Part shown: one piece after another, positions 43,015 to 55,735 of the stretch
How the letters are laid out: every line of letters starts with the position of its first letter
Numbering within the stretch: position 1 is the stretch's first letter
Assembly: GCA_016808115.1 (NCBI GenBank)
Contig: JAEQBH010002187.1
Span: 124,001-188,000, forward strand
DNA length: 64,000 nucleotides
Direction: 5' to 3'
From: Tetrastigma voinierianum
Taxonomy: Eukaryota; Streptophyta; Magnoliopsida; Vitales; Vitaceae
Made by a program: the position numbers and the translations under genes
The notes under the pieces: model-generated
The model's database searches: none
Told to the model about the DNA's origin: nothing
The model's input: only the letters and a program-made list of their open reading frames with translations

Positions 43015-45759
43015 TATCAAGGGAGTATCATGACATCTTTGCACCACGACTAACGGGCCAGAGCCTGGGCTGGGCTCCGCATTGTGAAACGGTCTAAACC
43101 TACTTAATACATATTAAAAAACCGCAAGAACATTATCCGCATCTTTTGCAGCCTTAAAGCCTGTTTGAAAGCAGGTGTCTTCTCAAAGACTTACTTCGTT
43201 GCAAATTCATCTAGATTTCAAGTCCCCCAAATACCATATCCTACCACATATAGGAAGTTCGTTATGGATAAGTATATGAAGGCGGAAAATTAGCAAGAGA
43301 GATATTTATCAGCGGATTTCCCAGTTTTCAAATCCCTTATTTATCGAAAGATTAATCCTTGATAGAGAAAAATAGATGTTATCCCTAAAATTAAGGAGAG
43401 ATTTGTGAACCGTTGTGACGCCCCAAAACCTGGGGGTCCGTTGACTACCCATCAACCCGCGGAATACTTTTGCATGCTCCGGGGTGACCCGACATTCATT
43501 TAAAAATCGGGCAGAGTCTCCTTTGTACTGGGAGCTCTACCCAAATACAAAACTTGTCTAAAACCTGCATATCCTGTCCCAAACAGTGCAATATAGTCCA
43601 ATATATATCCAATACGGCCACTTGGGCCCATAAACAATTCTCAATATGCATACCAACTATGAATCCAACTATATATCCTATAGTTACAAGAATTACAACA
43701 TTTTCACTTCTTAAACCACATACATATATTAAACTTAAAGAGCTTCTAATACATTTAAACCACCAAAGCCAAAATCCTGGGCTTTCTTCTAACTCGCCTC
43801 AGATCGAGCCGCCTCCCGTGAGACGCCCATGTACCCGTAGTGGGGTCCCACACGGGTGAGCTAAAGCTCAAGAGGAGAATCGCCTTAAGTGGGCTACTCA
43901 CCACCTAAGTGCAAAGGTAACGTCTAAAAGAAACATACATTCCAAGAAATGCACGCATCCTACTCAATGCTATACGACCAACCCGCATCCCGAGTCCTCA
44001 CCGACTCTCTCACACTCGCCTGCCTTGTATGAGAATTATTGTTTTATTAGTGGACAACCCTACGTATATATATCACTCGGGGCCGCTCCGACGATTGATA
44101 TATTAACTGCTTGTGAATTACCCGATGAATATCAATCGGGGCCGCTTCGCATTTCCATCGGAGCATTTTTAGTTTGTGGACTACCCTTCGATAATTAGCA
44201 CATTTTAGACTACCCTCCGAATCCATTTTCTCTCTAGACTCATCTCATGGCACTAACTCCTATAGTCTAGAATGTTCAAAGGCATATGGAATGCATGTGC
44301 GCCAATTCCAATACAAATCTAATCACGCAAATATATAAACACGAATATATTCACATAAAAATTTAATCACACAAACACGCATGTGAATTATCATTTCAAA
44401 CATCAAAATTAACCACTCGCTTAACGATCAAACACAAAGCACTGATTCGAATTACTTAACCAACACATTTTCACGAAAATACATTTTCGTGTCACTATTC
44501 CTAGGAACAGTAAAACCCTAGGGTTTACGGTTCCAACATTCAACAATTCATCGGTTCACTTTGTGAACCCGCATTTCACGGCCATTTCCGGCCCCATGCA
44601 TATCACAATACAATTCATTTCATAATTGCACAATTTAGCCACCCAAAAACGTACCTGCATCGCGCCCCTCACGGCTATCGTTGCACATATGGTTTCAATA
44701 AATTTGAACTATTCTGGGCCCCGTCGACCACCAATCCGCATCTGCTGCCTGGTTAATCAATATAATTTATTGAAACATTCATCACACATTTCACCCAAAC
44801 AGTCCGTAGAACAGAATACGGACTGTTCGTGGGTCTCAAATCCAAACATTTCGGTTCCAAGGTTTGGAACCGATCAAACGGCCGTTCAAGGCCTCAACCA
44901 ACCGAAACATTCGCAAAGTGCTTAAAAGAGGGAATAAAACCAAGTAGGGAGAAACCCTACCTCAAGGAGTTTGAAGAAACTCCCCATCCTGCATCTACGC
45001 GTCTCTCCGCGCAGAGCGCTTTGCTTCTCATCTCAAGCACCGCCACTGGGCCGATCGCGTATTTCTCTGTGAGAGAAGCGCCAAAATCTCCCAAAATCTG
45101 GAGCTACTGCATCTCCTCTTTCATTTCTTTTTGTCTCCCATTTGAGGAAAAAGATGAAAGACTATTTGCTTTTCGTCATTTAGCCTATTAACATTCCAAA
45201 ATGACATTTACGCTACTTCTTTCCCGCATTTGATATTCTAAGACTATCTCGTCCATTTTCATCATTTTTCTACTCATACCACTTCTACAGACATGAGTAC
45301 ATGTTATATGTACTTATCGTATCGAACGATAAAAACGTGTCAATCTCGACCGCCTCGAATATTAATGGGGGAATTTTACGTGCTAACTAGATTTCGCAGA
45401 CGATTCCAACTGCATAATCCGCTTCACATCCGAGATCTAGAGAATTAATTCCGGGTTTTTAACCGAAATAAAAATTTTGTAATCGAAATTACAATTTTGC
45501 CTTTATTCCAGAAATTGGAATTTCTCGGGTCTTACAACCGCGCCCTATAAATCGGAAAGATCCCTCATGAGGTAGAAAAAGATTCCAATTGCATGAAATA
45601 TTTGCTTATTCTTCTCTATCTTGTGCTAACTTAATCATCTGAGAACATGGTCGGCACACCACCGCCATATCACCTTTCGCGTCTCACGCTGCAGCTGCTG
45701 ACGCTCAAATGTTCCAAAGAATCGAGGTCCCACAACTCGACGCATCGAGGTCCCTGCCA
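43015..45759 (+). repeat. 3' LTR of the gag-only gypsy element, split by a solo LTR
   Basis: Left part 43015-43413 and right part 45537-45759 together match the 5' LTR. The right part resumes at CGCCCTATAAATCGG and ends after a second set of ATCGAGGTCC blocks. Confidence 0.85.
43414..45536 (-). mobile_element. Solo LTR of a gypsy element in the 3' LTR
   Basis: 2123 bp, plus-strand ends TGTGACGCCC and GGGTCTTACA. The flanks are ACCGT (43409-43413) and ACCGC (45537-45541). The uninterrupted partner LTR has ACCGC at the same place, so the left copy has mutated by one transition. It belongs to the family of the solo LTR at 33675-35456. It has no gag-pol; the open frames 43554-43859 and 44626-45191 are LTR shadows. 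Confidence 0.88.
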
Positions 45760-46255
45760 CTAGGGATGATTTTCGTCCAAATCACCATTCTGGATTTTTT
45801 TTTTTTTCGTTTTCTTGCTTAATAAAATGGTTATTACACGAATATTTAGGTTTTACTCATTTATTTTTATGTTGCCGTCATTTTATCAAAGTTTGATTTG
45901 TCTTTGGTATGTTACGACGTGTGTTATTCGTCAAGCTTAAGGCGACGTTTTTTATTTGTTTGGCGTCGATCTTACATACAAGATTATAGGCCAAGTTGAC
46001 ATGCTGAGTGAATCAAGCTCAAATATTTTAAGCATTATTTTATCAAATTTATAGGCTTTATGCCAATTAATTATGCTATTAAATTGATGTTTTTATCGTA
46101 TACATTTTTAAATGCATTCGTATCTTGGATGACACCTTATTTTGAATCAATAATATTACTTTTTCCTTTAAAAAGAAGATAAAATGAAAATGATTATCGG
46201 GTTTAATTAACCCGATTTTAATCATTAGAAGGAGGAAGCTCGAACTTTTCTATCC
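45760..46255. other. Spacer, no gene seen
   Basis: AT-rich DNA between two elements. A poly(T) run near 45797. No reading frame of interest. Confidence 0.5.
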
Positions 46256-46319
46256 TGTGACATAATATAAAATAGTGTGAAATTACTTTTTAACCCTTTG
46301 AAATAGAAAAAACATTTAC

Positions 46320-46323
46320 TTTG

Positions 46324-46366
<43 letters not shown>

Positions 46367-46596
46367 CAGGGAGATAATGAGAAATAAATCCTTATGTGTT
46401 TTTACAAGAGCGCCACAAGACCTTTTATACGCTTGATAAAGGTGATTCCATTTACTCATCTTAAATGCAGTACCTTTAACGTCATAAATCCAAGCCTCGA
46501 AGTTAATGGAGGTCATGAATAGAAGTTTGAGTTCATTCCTGCTCAATGAAGTAAATGAATGTGGTCATTCTACTTCAAATGCTTCATTTAATAACA
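46320..46596 (-). repeat. 3' LTR of the Ale-like copia element, containing a (TA)n microsatellite
   Basis: The LTR's certain part runs from the GAGACAGGGAGATAATG block to 46596; on the minus strand it starts TGTTATTAAATGAAGC. A (AT)n run of about 18 units at 46326-46361 sits where the other LTR has a purine run, which makes its outer limit (about 46256) uncertain. Confidence 0.75.
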
Positions 46597-47832
46597 CTCC
46601 CTGAATAACGACCACCATTAAGACTCGTTTCATTAAAACTCATAAGAAACCCAAATCGATAAAACCTAAATAAGAAAAATAGTACAATATTCATATTGAC
46701 GTCATGATCGTTTACCATAAGACTACTGCTAAAAACCTCACAAGAAAAACCCACTAACAAAAAAAAAACCTGCATCGAAGGAAAAAAAAGTGTAGTACAC
46801 TAACATCTTGTAATAAGCAAGCTCCCTCTCATGTCGATATCTTTAAGCTCTGGCGCGATTCAATCTTACGACAAATTTCTCGAATGTCGTAGGCCGACAA
46901 TGACTTCACGACAGTTCTGCTAGATTATCACTCTACCAAGACATGTTGAACATCAATTCACCACTCTTTCGAGTTCATATGTATAAAAGAACTTCGAGAA
47001 ACGCTATTAGCTTAATTCTTCGATATAACCTCCTTTTGATTTACAGAACGCATTTGCATTATTTTCAACAATGTCATCGGGTTGTTCGATGTGGCGAGTC
47101 CGCACGATTCTCGATACGTCACCAATGATCTACCATACGCATTCACGACCGCTCCGCGAACTGTTACAACTGAACGATTCACGACGCGGACCACCATTAT
47201 TTGCTTAAAGGATCTCCATGAAATAGCAGTTCCATTTCAATTAAACACATACCCTGTTTGTGATCTGGCCTTATGTGGATATGAAAGGTATCCTGCATCA
47301 GCATATCCAAACAATTGTTGCTTTGTAGCGCAAAATATGCTTGATACAATTCCAATGTCTGGGTCGTGGTTTTAACTATACCCGGCTAATAAATCATTTA
47401 AAACAATATCCGTCGAGCACATTTAGCAAGATACATAAGCGCACCACCGCGACCAAGATATCAAAGACTTCAGACCAAGAATTCTTCACCATTTTCACAA
47501 TATTAAAATTCGTCATTTTTCATATCAAGTAAACGAATGTACCATCATAACTTAAAGGGTGTAAGCCATCCATATAAAATGTTTTAAAATTTTCTTTAGT
47601 ATATGCCGATTGATGGAACTAAAACTTAATAGGGAAATGCTCGACCGGTAGCTTTGAGACAAAAAATTTTTGTTTTCCTAAGATTCTTCATTTCAAAAGT
47701 TCATTTTTCAAATATTTTATTGTTTCCGCGAAATTTCCAAGGAAATTCCTATAAGATTAGATCATCAATATACACAACAATAATCAGAATCCGGTCATTT
47801 CTAATAAATGCACGGGCATAGGGTTGTTTTGC
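46597..47832 (-). pseudogene. copia RT C-terminal and RNase H remnant
   Basis: On the minus strand from 47832: NNPMPV-like sequence, then ILIIVVYIDDL (47790-47760) with the catalytic Y-I-D-D, and further left traces of the RNase H region such as the block around 47270-47330. No frame is open for the whole length. The plus-strand frames at 46943-47532 are shadows. Confidence 0.7.
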
Positions 47833-50800
47833 GTAACACCGCCCTCGCAGTTTATTATACGATACCGGTAGGGTGTATAAGAGTACCAAGTGCCTTCATC
47901 AGAAGTATTTTTTAGATGAAATTAGGAAATTATAAATTTTTGAACCCGAATTTCTGGCACTTTAAAATGTGGATTCGCATAATCATTATTTGAAGAATGA
48001 TATTATGATAATAAAGCGGTGACGTCATAAGAGGGAATTTCAAAATGGATTCAAGAATTGGGCGAAAAGTTACACGAAAAGATAATTAACGGAAGTTTCT
48101 CAACAAGAAATAATAATAACGATCACAGACTTTTTCGTAAAGCCTCCTGGTACTTTCAGATTCGATTTATCTAAACTGGATCGCTACTGGCAGCCTGTCT
48201 TCGCTGAATCTACTGATTCCAAAGAATGCTAAATTCGAGATACTTAATATTTTACTAATTTCTAAAAGAATCTAAGCAAGAGCCAACCTTAAACCTGATT
48301 TTTAAAAATTCGAAAAATTGCAAAGATATGTTAATATTCATTTGGTGATAAATAAAATCGAAACCTGACAAAATAAATCGTTTCTACCGAACGGATGTAA
48401 AGTAATAAAGCTTTATTACGCGTCCCACTTGAAAAAAAAAAAAACAAAAACAAAACAATTATAGAAGCCAAATTGATTGACGGACGGACTGACGAACAGA
48501 TTACAGAGAAGATTTTAATTTTTTTCTGGGATTCATTCTCGCATTTACGAAAAATCCGATCGTTTAATTGTCGATAAATACGGTGCTCGCTCTACGCAAC
48601 GAGGCTACGCCGCAGCATTCAAAACATGATTTTCAATCGACCAGAATACGCTAAACCCAAATTTTTGGGCTTTTCTGATCTACGCTATTCTAAATTTCTG
48701 GCCCCGCGCTTCTGACCGAAGAGAAAGTTTCGCTCTACGCTGCCAAATTACGCTATCACCTCAAAACTTCGCTTCTGGCTTAACCCAAGAGCAGAGCACC
48801 TCCACTACAGCAGAGAGCTCTCCTTCCTGGAAATTAAAGACTATATAACTACCGGAATATTCTATGCCATGAATCAAATTCCAAAATTTCAGCTAAGCCA
48901 GGACTTCTTAGAAATCTGTGAATTCAGACTATTTTCTGACAAATCACTGAATTTCGGATCTTTCTGACAGGCTTATAAAATTTGTATTTTATTCTAACAA
49001 ATGTGACACGTAATTTTCGGGGAATGTTAGTTGGTTAGACTATATTTGAAAGCCCTTGGGCCTGGGGACCGTCATACGTCGCGAATTCAAGATTTCCGCC
49101 TACATATTTTCCTCGGGTAATTTTATCAGAAGCACCAAGCCGTAAATTGTTACCGCGCCGACGCTAAGGCGATCTAATACATCGAATGCAGCTAAAAAGC
49201 AAAGCGCTGAAAGCTGCTGAACTCAAGGCCAAGCTTAAGAAGTTGTTAGCTGGAAGGTTTAAACTCATTTTCCAAATACTAAACAGATTATTATTATTAT
49301 TATAAATCAAGCTAAGACTTCCAGATTTCGCTGCCAGCTCAAAACCATTTTCGCTACAGTTAAATAAATTAAATCGTTGAAATTGCCAGCTAAACCATAA
49401 TCGAAGCAAACATTCGCTTTAAACAAAACCATTTTCGTGCCAGTTGTGCCAGCAAAGAAACTGGCCAATAATTAAACCATTTTTCAAGAAGCAAGAAATG
49501 GTTTTAAATTGTAAAACCATTTTTCAAAGAAGGAAGTTGGGGCAAAGTTAGCCAGTTGTTAATGCTTTAGAAAAATGCGCCTTCCCTGGGTCTAAGCAGA
49601 AAACTGTCGAGGTATTCCAGACGCGTACTTGCCAAGCAGATCTCATACACGATTTTTTGGGCTTTGGCCTACGGCAAACGCAGGACATACATCATGCAGC
49701 GATACCATAAGACGCATGCGAAAGATATGCAACATGTACTCTAACTACATACGCGACGCGACCGTGTCAATTCTGCACCATATTCACCGGAAAGCGTGTG
49801 ACGCGACACGTCCTTTCCAATCGGCACGGCCGCCAAAGCCCTGCGGTTCACTGTGGTACGCAGTTGCACACAAAGCCCGCCCGGGCCGACGCTTTATGCC
49901 ATAATATACAAGCAAAATCAACCATTTCTGGCTCTCGGCCGCCCTGCGCTCCTGAGAGTTTTTAAAGCAAACTAAGCCGAGCCAAGCTCCCGCTTAGATT
50001 TCAAACGATCGGTCGAGCCAAGCTCCCGCTGATTCTTAGCAAAACGGTCGGTTCTCAGCCCCGCTTTATTTTCAAAGACGCTGGCCGGTACCCCCGCAGC
50101 CTCCCGCTTTTATGAAAGCTTAAACTTTTAAAGAGCTAAACGCTTTGGGTTAAACTTTTCAAACAAAGAGCAAAGAAAAGCAAGCAAAGAAATTCAGGTT
50201 TTATAAACTTCTAAGCAAAGCAGTTAGTATAAGTAGTTTTATGTTTTTAAAGAAAGAAAGCTAAAAGGTGCCGTAAGAAAAAGAAGCTTTTAAACTTTTA
50301 AGTTAAGTTATGCTACAAAAGCAAGCAAGCAAAGAAGTTTTAAACTCGAAAAAGCAAAGTAAAAGTTTCCAAAATAATCGTAAAGGGTAGCTTTACATTT
50401 TTTAGACAAGCTCCTGAAAAGAACACGCTTTATAAAAGTGAGATACACCACCGAGCTCAAGTTTAGCTCATTATCCATCTGCCCATCTCCGTGCAATGTA
50501 CACTCCAGACACTTAGTCTTTCGTGATTCTCCCGACATTTATATCGGCCAGCCGTAATTAAGAATATCGTGCGAAATACTTAACTTCAGATAAATTAACA
50601 TACGACGTATCGTAAAGAGTTTTGCGAGAATGCGTTGGTATGTCGGTTGCCATATTTTGGATATAGTGTAAATCGGATGCATACAGATTTGGGACATGTC
50701 CTATATGCAACAGCAGGCCAATAATTTTATAAAATCATAAGTTTAGAATATAAAATTTTTATAGAGGTTTGAAGAAGCTACTTCCGCCGCTTCACAAGTG

Positions 50801-50881
50801 AGCCAATGTTGTATGAACGGTCGATTCATGAAAGTGCCTGCAGACGCCCGCCACCTAAGTGGTAAGAGGGTGCTGCCAACA
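47833..50881 (+). repeat. 5' LTR of the Tekay/Del-like element
   Basis: Begins (T)GTAACACCGCCC-like, ends CCAACA next to the primer-binding site. It contains repeated AAACCATTTTC motifs (49340-49520), AAGCAAGCAAAG-type repeats and an imperfect repeat around GCTCCCGCT (49980-50110). No gene; the open frames within are shadows. Confidence 0.8.
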
Positions 50882-50892
50882 TGGTATCAGCG
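50882..50892 (+). other. Primer-binding site
   Basis: TGGTATCAGCG, the initiator tRNA-Met site TGGTATCAGAGC lacking one base, directly after the 5' LTR. Confidence 0.8.
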
Positions 50893-52300
50893 TCATGCAT
50901 AATGACCTAGGATCTCGAAATGATACCACGTGAAGCTACAGACGTAGCATGCGATAAAGAACTATGCATTGGTTCCAAACTTAAAGTACATACATATCAA
51001 GCGATTCAAAGTATTAAATAGTTGATAGGGAAATTACAAGACTATGTCAGAGGACATAGGTCGCCCTAGGAGAGTTATTCTGTAGGCTCCCGAAGGTCCC
51101 ATAAGCATCTATGAGAGATGAGCACGTAGTCAAGGTTCCACTACCGCCTATGAATCAAACAAAGAAGAAGTCAGCCACCATCCGCCACTGCAGGAGCTCA
51201 AGTGCTGCGGATTAGTTACTGGGCAGAGCAAGTGGCATGATTGCAATGTATAGCTATAACACCCGTCGCCAGCCGCAACCTCCACCACAACCTGTAGGGT
51301 TACGGAAGAACCCAGAGGTCATCGAGAGAGTACAAAACTCGGGCGCCTAAGCCATGACTTCAGCAGGACCCGTGACGCACCGGGTTATGACCGTGACCGA
51401 AAGTAAATAAGGTTTACGGAGTTATGGGAAGCTGCACGGATGAGTAAAGAGTCTTGTTTTCCGCTTTCCTGATGGAAAATAGGCTATGATCGTGGGATGT
51501 CAGAGATGAGGTATCCTAAATTCAATAACATGCAGACCAGCTTCCCCAACAAGAAATTAATCGACAAGTTCTTTCCCTCGCGTAGTCAGCAAGGATTAAA
51601 ATCGGCGGAAGCTTCTTCAAATTGCAATGTACAACATGTCGTTGTCGAATATGAGAAGAGGTTCCTAACTAGCTGATTGGTTCCATATATTCAAAGGACG
51701 GTCTTGAAGGGAAAAAGGTTTTTATCGTGACTACAAAGACAGATCGAGCCAGACACGGTTCCCCGGAATAGATTCGGGACTTAGTAGAGGCCATCGAGAG
51801 TCGAGCAGCCACCTGAGCCATATCGTAGTAAAGTGTGAGCAAGAGGTGAGTGAAAAATGTGCACGCCCCAACAAAGCTCAGACAAGAAATGAAGAGGAAC
51901 AAGGGCAAAGGTTATAGAGGCTTCGAGGTGCGTGTCGAAGAGCTGCGGCCCTTAGTCAAGGACTCATGCGGAGGCCCCTGGGTCAAGTAGCGTTGGCACC
52001 CACCCTCAGAGGTCACGCGTCGAGACGACACCACGGGAATGTAGAGATTCAAAGATGTGGTGTTTCCACTCGCGCCAGGGCTATTTCATTGGGGGAGTGC
52101 CCCTCACCGATTGGTATGGGAACATCGTAAGAGCTACCTAGCTACCCCCAGCATCAGAGACGTGCCACACGTAGAGTCTGCCGGGGAGAGGTTTCCCAGG
52201 CAAAGGCCAACACAAACAAGCAGTAGAGGTGGTCGCGGCAGGCGCAGGCAATGCCCGGTAGATATGCATGAGCCCCGCACTTAGGCTCAGAGTATATGTC
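50893..52300 (+). pseudogene. gypsy gag remnant
   Basis: Frames are broken, but a FNNM.TSFPNKKLIDK-like segment (51520-51560), EYEKRF (51650-51663) and a GGRGRRRQCP segment with RQRPTQTSSR (52200-52260) follow the pattern of Tekay/Del gag: the domain, then an Arg/Gly-rich C-terminus. No intact CCHC knuckle is visible. Minus-strand frame 51669-51908 is a shadow. Confidence 0.55.
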
Positions 52301-52309
52301 AGGACTCCT

Positions 52310-52680
52310 CAAAACAAGATGCATGCAGCCTCCAGACGCTGGGTCGCATCGGTATTATTTCTATCTCTCTCGATCATGATGCATATACATTAGTCGACCT
52401 AGAGCCACGCATTCATTTGCATCCAAGCCATTCTTAGATCAAGTCGATAGAGACCTAAATTTACAGAGGGTCGCATGAGAGTTTCCCATACCGAGATCCG
52501 TTACCGTTGCATGCAGGCCGTGAGATGTGAGTTCACTGAGTGACGTGGAGTTCCCAAATGATCTTGTAGCCTTAGATATGAGGGACCTTGATGTGGTTCT
52601 CGGTATGGATTTCGTCGTTCTACCATAGAGCCACATCGATTGTTATAAAAAGGAAGTAAAGTCGCATAGACCGTGAAATT
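52310..52680 (+). pseudogene. gypsy protease remnant
   Basis: The protease region reads HDAYTLVDLEPR and, one frame on, GATHSF-like: the active-site D-S-G/P-G is broken by a one-base shift. Downstream, LDMRDLDVVLGMDF and DCYKKEVK (52560-52660) mark the end of the domain. It would process the polyprotein in an intact element. Confidence 0.65.
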
Positions 52681-52813
52681 GAGGTAAAGTTCAAAGGGAA
52701 TACGCGAGAGAGTTATCTTCCAATATAATCTCCATGGCAAATGCAGAGAATAATAAGGTGAAAGATGTCGTGGTTATCTAGCTTATGTGGTGAGATAGGA
52801 AAAGAAGATCATA

Positions 52814-53620
52814 TTGATGAGATCTTGTGCTGTTAGAGAATTCCCAGATGTATTTTCGGATGATATTGCAGGATTGCCTCCAGAAAGAGAGGTGGAGTTC
52901 ACCATTGATTTGATTCCAGTGAACTCGAGCCCATTTCCATTCCCTCCCCAGGATGGCTCCTTAGCAGAGTCGAGAGAGCTTAAGGCTCCGCTAAGAATTA
53001 AGTAAGGATTCATTCGACCGAGAGCATATCCCCATGGGGAGCTCCAGCCTTCAAAGAAAGATGGGAGTTTCTATATTGTGCATGACACATGCAGCCTAAA
53101 TAAAGTTACCATCCGCAATCAGTATCCACTTCCTAGAATTGATGAGTTATTTGATCAACTCCAAGGGTCTCGAGTATACTCCAAGATAGACTTGAGGTCG
53201 GGGTATCATCAGTTGAGAGTACAGGAGAGTGATGTACCCAGGCGACGTGAGGACACTTCACGGGCATTATGAGTTTTTGGTGATGCCATTTGGTTTGACT
53301 AATGCCCCAGCAGCGTTCATGGATTTGATGAACCGAGTATTCCAACCGTATTTGGATAGGTTCGTCATAGTTTTTATCGATGATATCCTTGTGTATTCAG
53401 GTAGTTTAGAGGAACATTCAGAGCACCTGAGGATTGTGTTGCAGACCCTAAGGGAGCGACAGTTGTATGCCAAGTTGAGCAAGTGTCGGTTTTGGCTCGA
53501 CAAGGTGGCATTCCTAGGTCATGTTATTTCAGTTGAGGGGTGGTATAGGATCCCCGGAAAATGAAGCGTGGTAAATTGGAAGCATTAAAGAATGTGTCGA
53601 GTCGAAGCTTCCTTGGTTTA
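52814..53620 (+). pseudogene. gypsy reverse transcriptase remnant
   Basis: Three open pieces (52814-53005, 53078-53272, 53229-53564) in different frames make up nearly the whole domain. They contain [76 protein letters not shown] and the catalytic [13 protein letters not shown], then [19 protein letters not shown]. The F-I-D-D motif and the first catalytic Asp survive; frameshifts near 52960 and 53240 destroy the protein. Confidence 0.9.
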
Positions 53621-53659
53621 GCAGGGTATTACAGGAAGTTTGTTGAGGGGTTCTCGGGA

Positions 53660-54110
53660 TAACATTGCCCGGCGGTGACAAGAAAGATGTCAAGTATGAT
53701 TGGGTAGATATCTGTCAACAGAGTTTCGAGGAGTTGAAGAGTAGATTAACTTCAGCTCCAGTTTTAGCTTTGCCCAATGGGAGAGATGGATTTGTAGTTT
53801 ATAGTGATGCTTCACGACAAGGCCTTGGTTGTGTTTTGATGCGAGTATTAGAGATTGCATATGCCTCTAGACGGCTAAAGAAGCAGCGGGGAGGTACCTA
53901 CCGCGACTTAGAAGCACGGCGGTCGTGTTTGCCCTAAAAATATGGAGACATTATTTATGTGGTGTTCCTTGTTGGATCTTTACAGATCATAAGAGTCTTC
54001 AATATATTTTCACCCAGAAAGAGTTAAACCTGAGGCAAAGAAGATGACTTGAGTTGATTAAGGACTACGACTGTACTATCGAGTACCATCCAGGAAAAGC
54101 CAATGTCATT
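53660..54110 (+). pseudogene. gypsy RNase H remnant
   Basis: An open piece (53665-53937) with VLALPNGRDGFVVYSDASRQ and the first catalytic Asp in YSDAS. In the next frame come [20 protein letters not shown] and KDYDCTIEYHPGKAN, including the TDHKSLQY motif. One stop near 53937 and one shift interrupt it. Confidence 0.85.
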
Positions 54111-55171
54111 ATGCGGATACAGCCCGAGTAGGAGACCAGAGAGTTCTTTGTCTCACATGAGATCAGGTTACCTTCCACTATTGGTGGATCTGAGAGCTTT
54201 AGGGGTGATAGTGGAGGTTGAGGATTCAGGAGCCTTGTTGGCCATGTTTCATGTTAGACCACTCCTAGTGGATCAGATTCTAGCAGGACAGTCACATGAT
54301 CCACAAATGATTAAGCTTAAAGAAGAAATAGAAAAAGGAAAGAAAGGGGAGTTTCAGATCAGAGATGATGGCATGATAGTGAAAGGGCAGAGAATGTGTG
54401 TGCTAGAATATGGCGAACTGAAGAGAGACATAATGGAAGAAGCACATTCATCTGCGTATGCTATGCATCCAGGCAGTACTAAGATGTACAGAACTTTGAA
54501 AGAACATTACTGGTGGAATGGGATGAAGAAAGAGATTGCAAGTTTCGTTTCTAGGTGCCTAACACAGCCGACGGTGGTAGAATATCGAGGCCCCGTGGGG
54601 AAGATATGCCATTCCTATTCCATGGAAATGGGAGAAGATCACTATGGATTTTGTGACAGTCTTCCACGTACTCAAAGGCGCGATGATGCTATATGGGTGA
54701 TAGTTGATCGACGACGGTTCCGCCATTTTTCTCGCGCTTAATGTCGAGGATTCATCGGGAACACTGCATGTCATTTGTGATAAATGAGACTCCCCACGGG
54801 TTCCTGATAGTTTCAGATCGAGACCCTGTGTTCATGATCTGTGTTTTCAGCCTAGTTTGCAAAACAGCCTTAGGTATCGCTTTCATTTCCTGAAGACAAA
54901 GATTTCATCCCTCGTGACGGATGGTCACGAGGACTATTCGACGTTAGGAGTGATATGCGAGTCAGTGATGGAATTTAAAGGAAGTCGGGATACTCACTTA
55001 GCACTAATGGAGTTTTGCCTACAACAATACCTATCAAGCCGCATAGAAATGGCTCCATTCGAGGCGTCAGATGGCAGAAATGCAGTGACCAAAGGCGCGA
55101 CGCAGGCCACAAAGAAGACTAATAGGCCCCGAACTAGTACGATCACTCGCAGAGCTAAAGTTAATTCGTGA
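54103..55171 (+). pseudogene. gypsy integrase remnant
   Basis: 54103-54741 is open for 212 codons and includes the H-H-C-C type zinc region: EEAHSSAYAMHPGSTKMYRTLKEHYWW (positions cited at about 54440-54520) followed by FVSRCLT. The second Cys pair is lost. The core follows, with DDAIWVIVDR near 54690, SDRDP near 54815 and MEFKGSRDTHLALMEFC at 54970-55020. Catalytic residues are split among frames. Confidence 0.8.
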
Positions 55172-55735
55172 TAACTTCAGAAGATAGCAAAAGATAAATG
55201 TAAAAGTTGAAGTGACAACCGTCGAGACTTACAATGAGATAGTGACCAAGTCTTTTAAAGATTTCAATTGAAAGGTGTGTTTGAGATTGGGAAACGAGGC
55301 AAGCTTAGTCCGAGATATATAGACCTTATGAGATTAAGGAGCAAAGTAGGTCCAATAGGCTACAAGTTGAAGTACCCCCGTAGCTGAATATGATTCACGA
55401 TACATTCCATGCATCGATGTCGGGAGTAAATATATCCCGTGATCCTTCACATGTATTGAGAGTTGTACTAAAGTAAAGAAGGAAAATTTTTACTTATGAG
55501 GAGATAATTGCAGATTGTAGATCGCATGATGTGTAAGCCAGAAGCAAAGTGGATCTGCATTATTGTCTTATGGAAGAATCATGAGAGGTGTCACATTGGG
55601 AGCCAGAGGCTCGTGATGCGCCTGTCAAGACTTCTAATACTTCTATTTTCCGAACGAGGTATTTTCGTTTCCTTCTTTTGAGTTATCATAGTTTATTCAT
55701 TTCGAGGACGAAATGTTCCTAAGGAGGGAGGATTT
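55171..55735 (+). pseudogene. Integrase C-terminal and chromodomain-like tail, polypurine tract
   Basis: At 55515-55630 one frame reads IVDRMMCKPEAKWICIIVLW, resembling the ILDR...VKVLWKNH segment of chromoviral C-terminal domains, followed by degraded sequence. The frame then ends FRGRNVPKEGG (55702-55734), the usual pol ending of Tekay/Del elements, overlapping the polypurine tract. The chromodomain assignment is inference from position and this weak match. Confidence 0.45.

Larger units (their letters stand above)
37613..45759 (+). mobile_element. Gag-only (non-autonomous) Ty3/gypsy element with nested insertions
   Basis: LTR pair at 37613-38199 and 43015-45759, the latter interrupted by a solo LTR. 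The primer-binding site follows the 5' LTR at 38202 (TGGCGCCGTTTGTGAGAA) and the polypurine tract AGGGAAAAGGGAGG is at 43001-43014. The internal region has a gag (38550-39400), a minisatellite, an antisense frame and a CACTA insert, but no protease, RT, RNase H or integrase. Removing the inserts leaves about 4.7 kb. It would have needed enzymes from a related full element. The gag matches a kind I associate with grape genomes. I could not find a convincing target duplication. Confidence 0.8.

Noticed and set aside
45860..46020. Similarity to 32880-33000 suggesting a shared retroposon
   Set aside because: The resemblance is limited to short T-rich words and a few 6-8 base matches; without an alignment I cannot distinguish it from composition.
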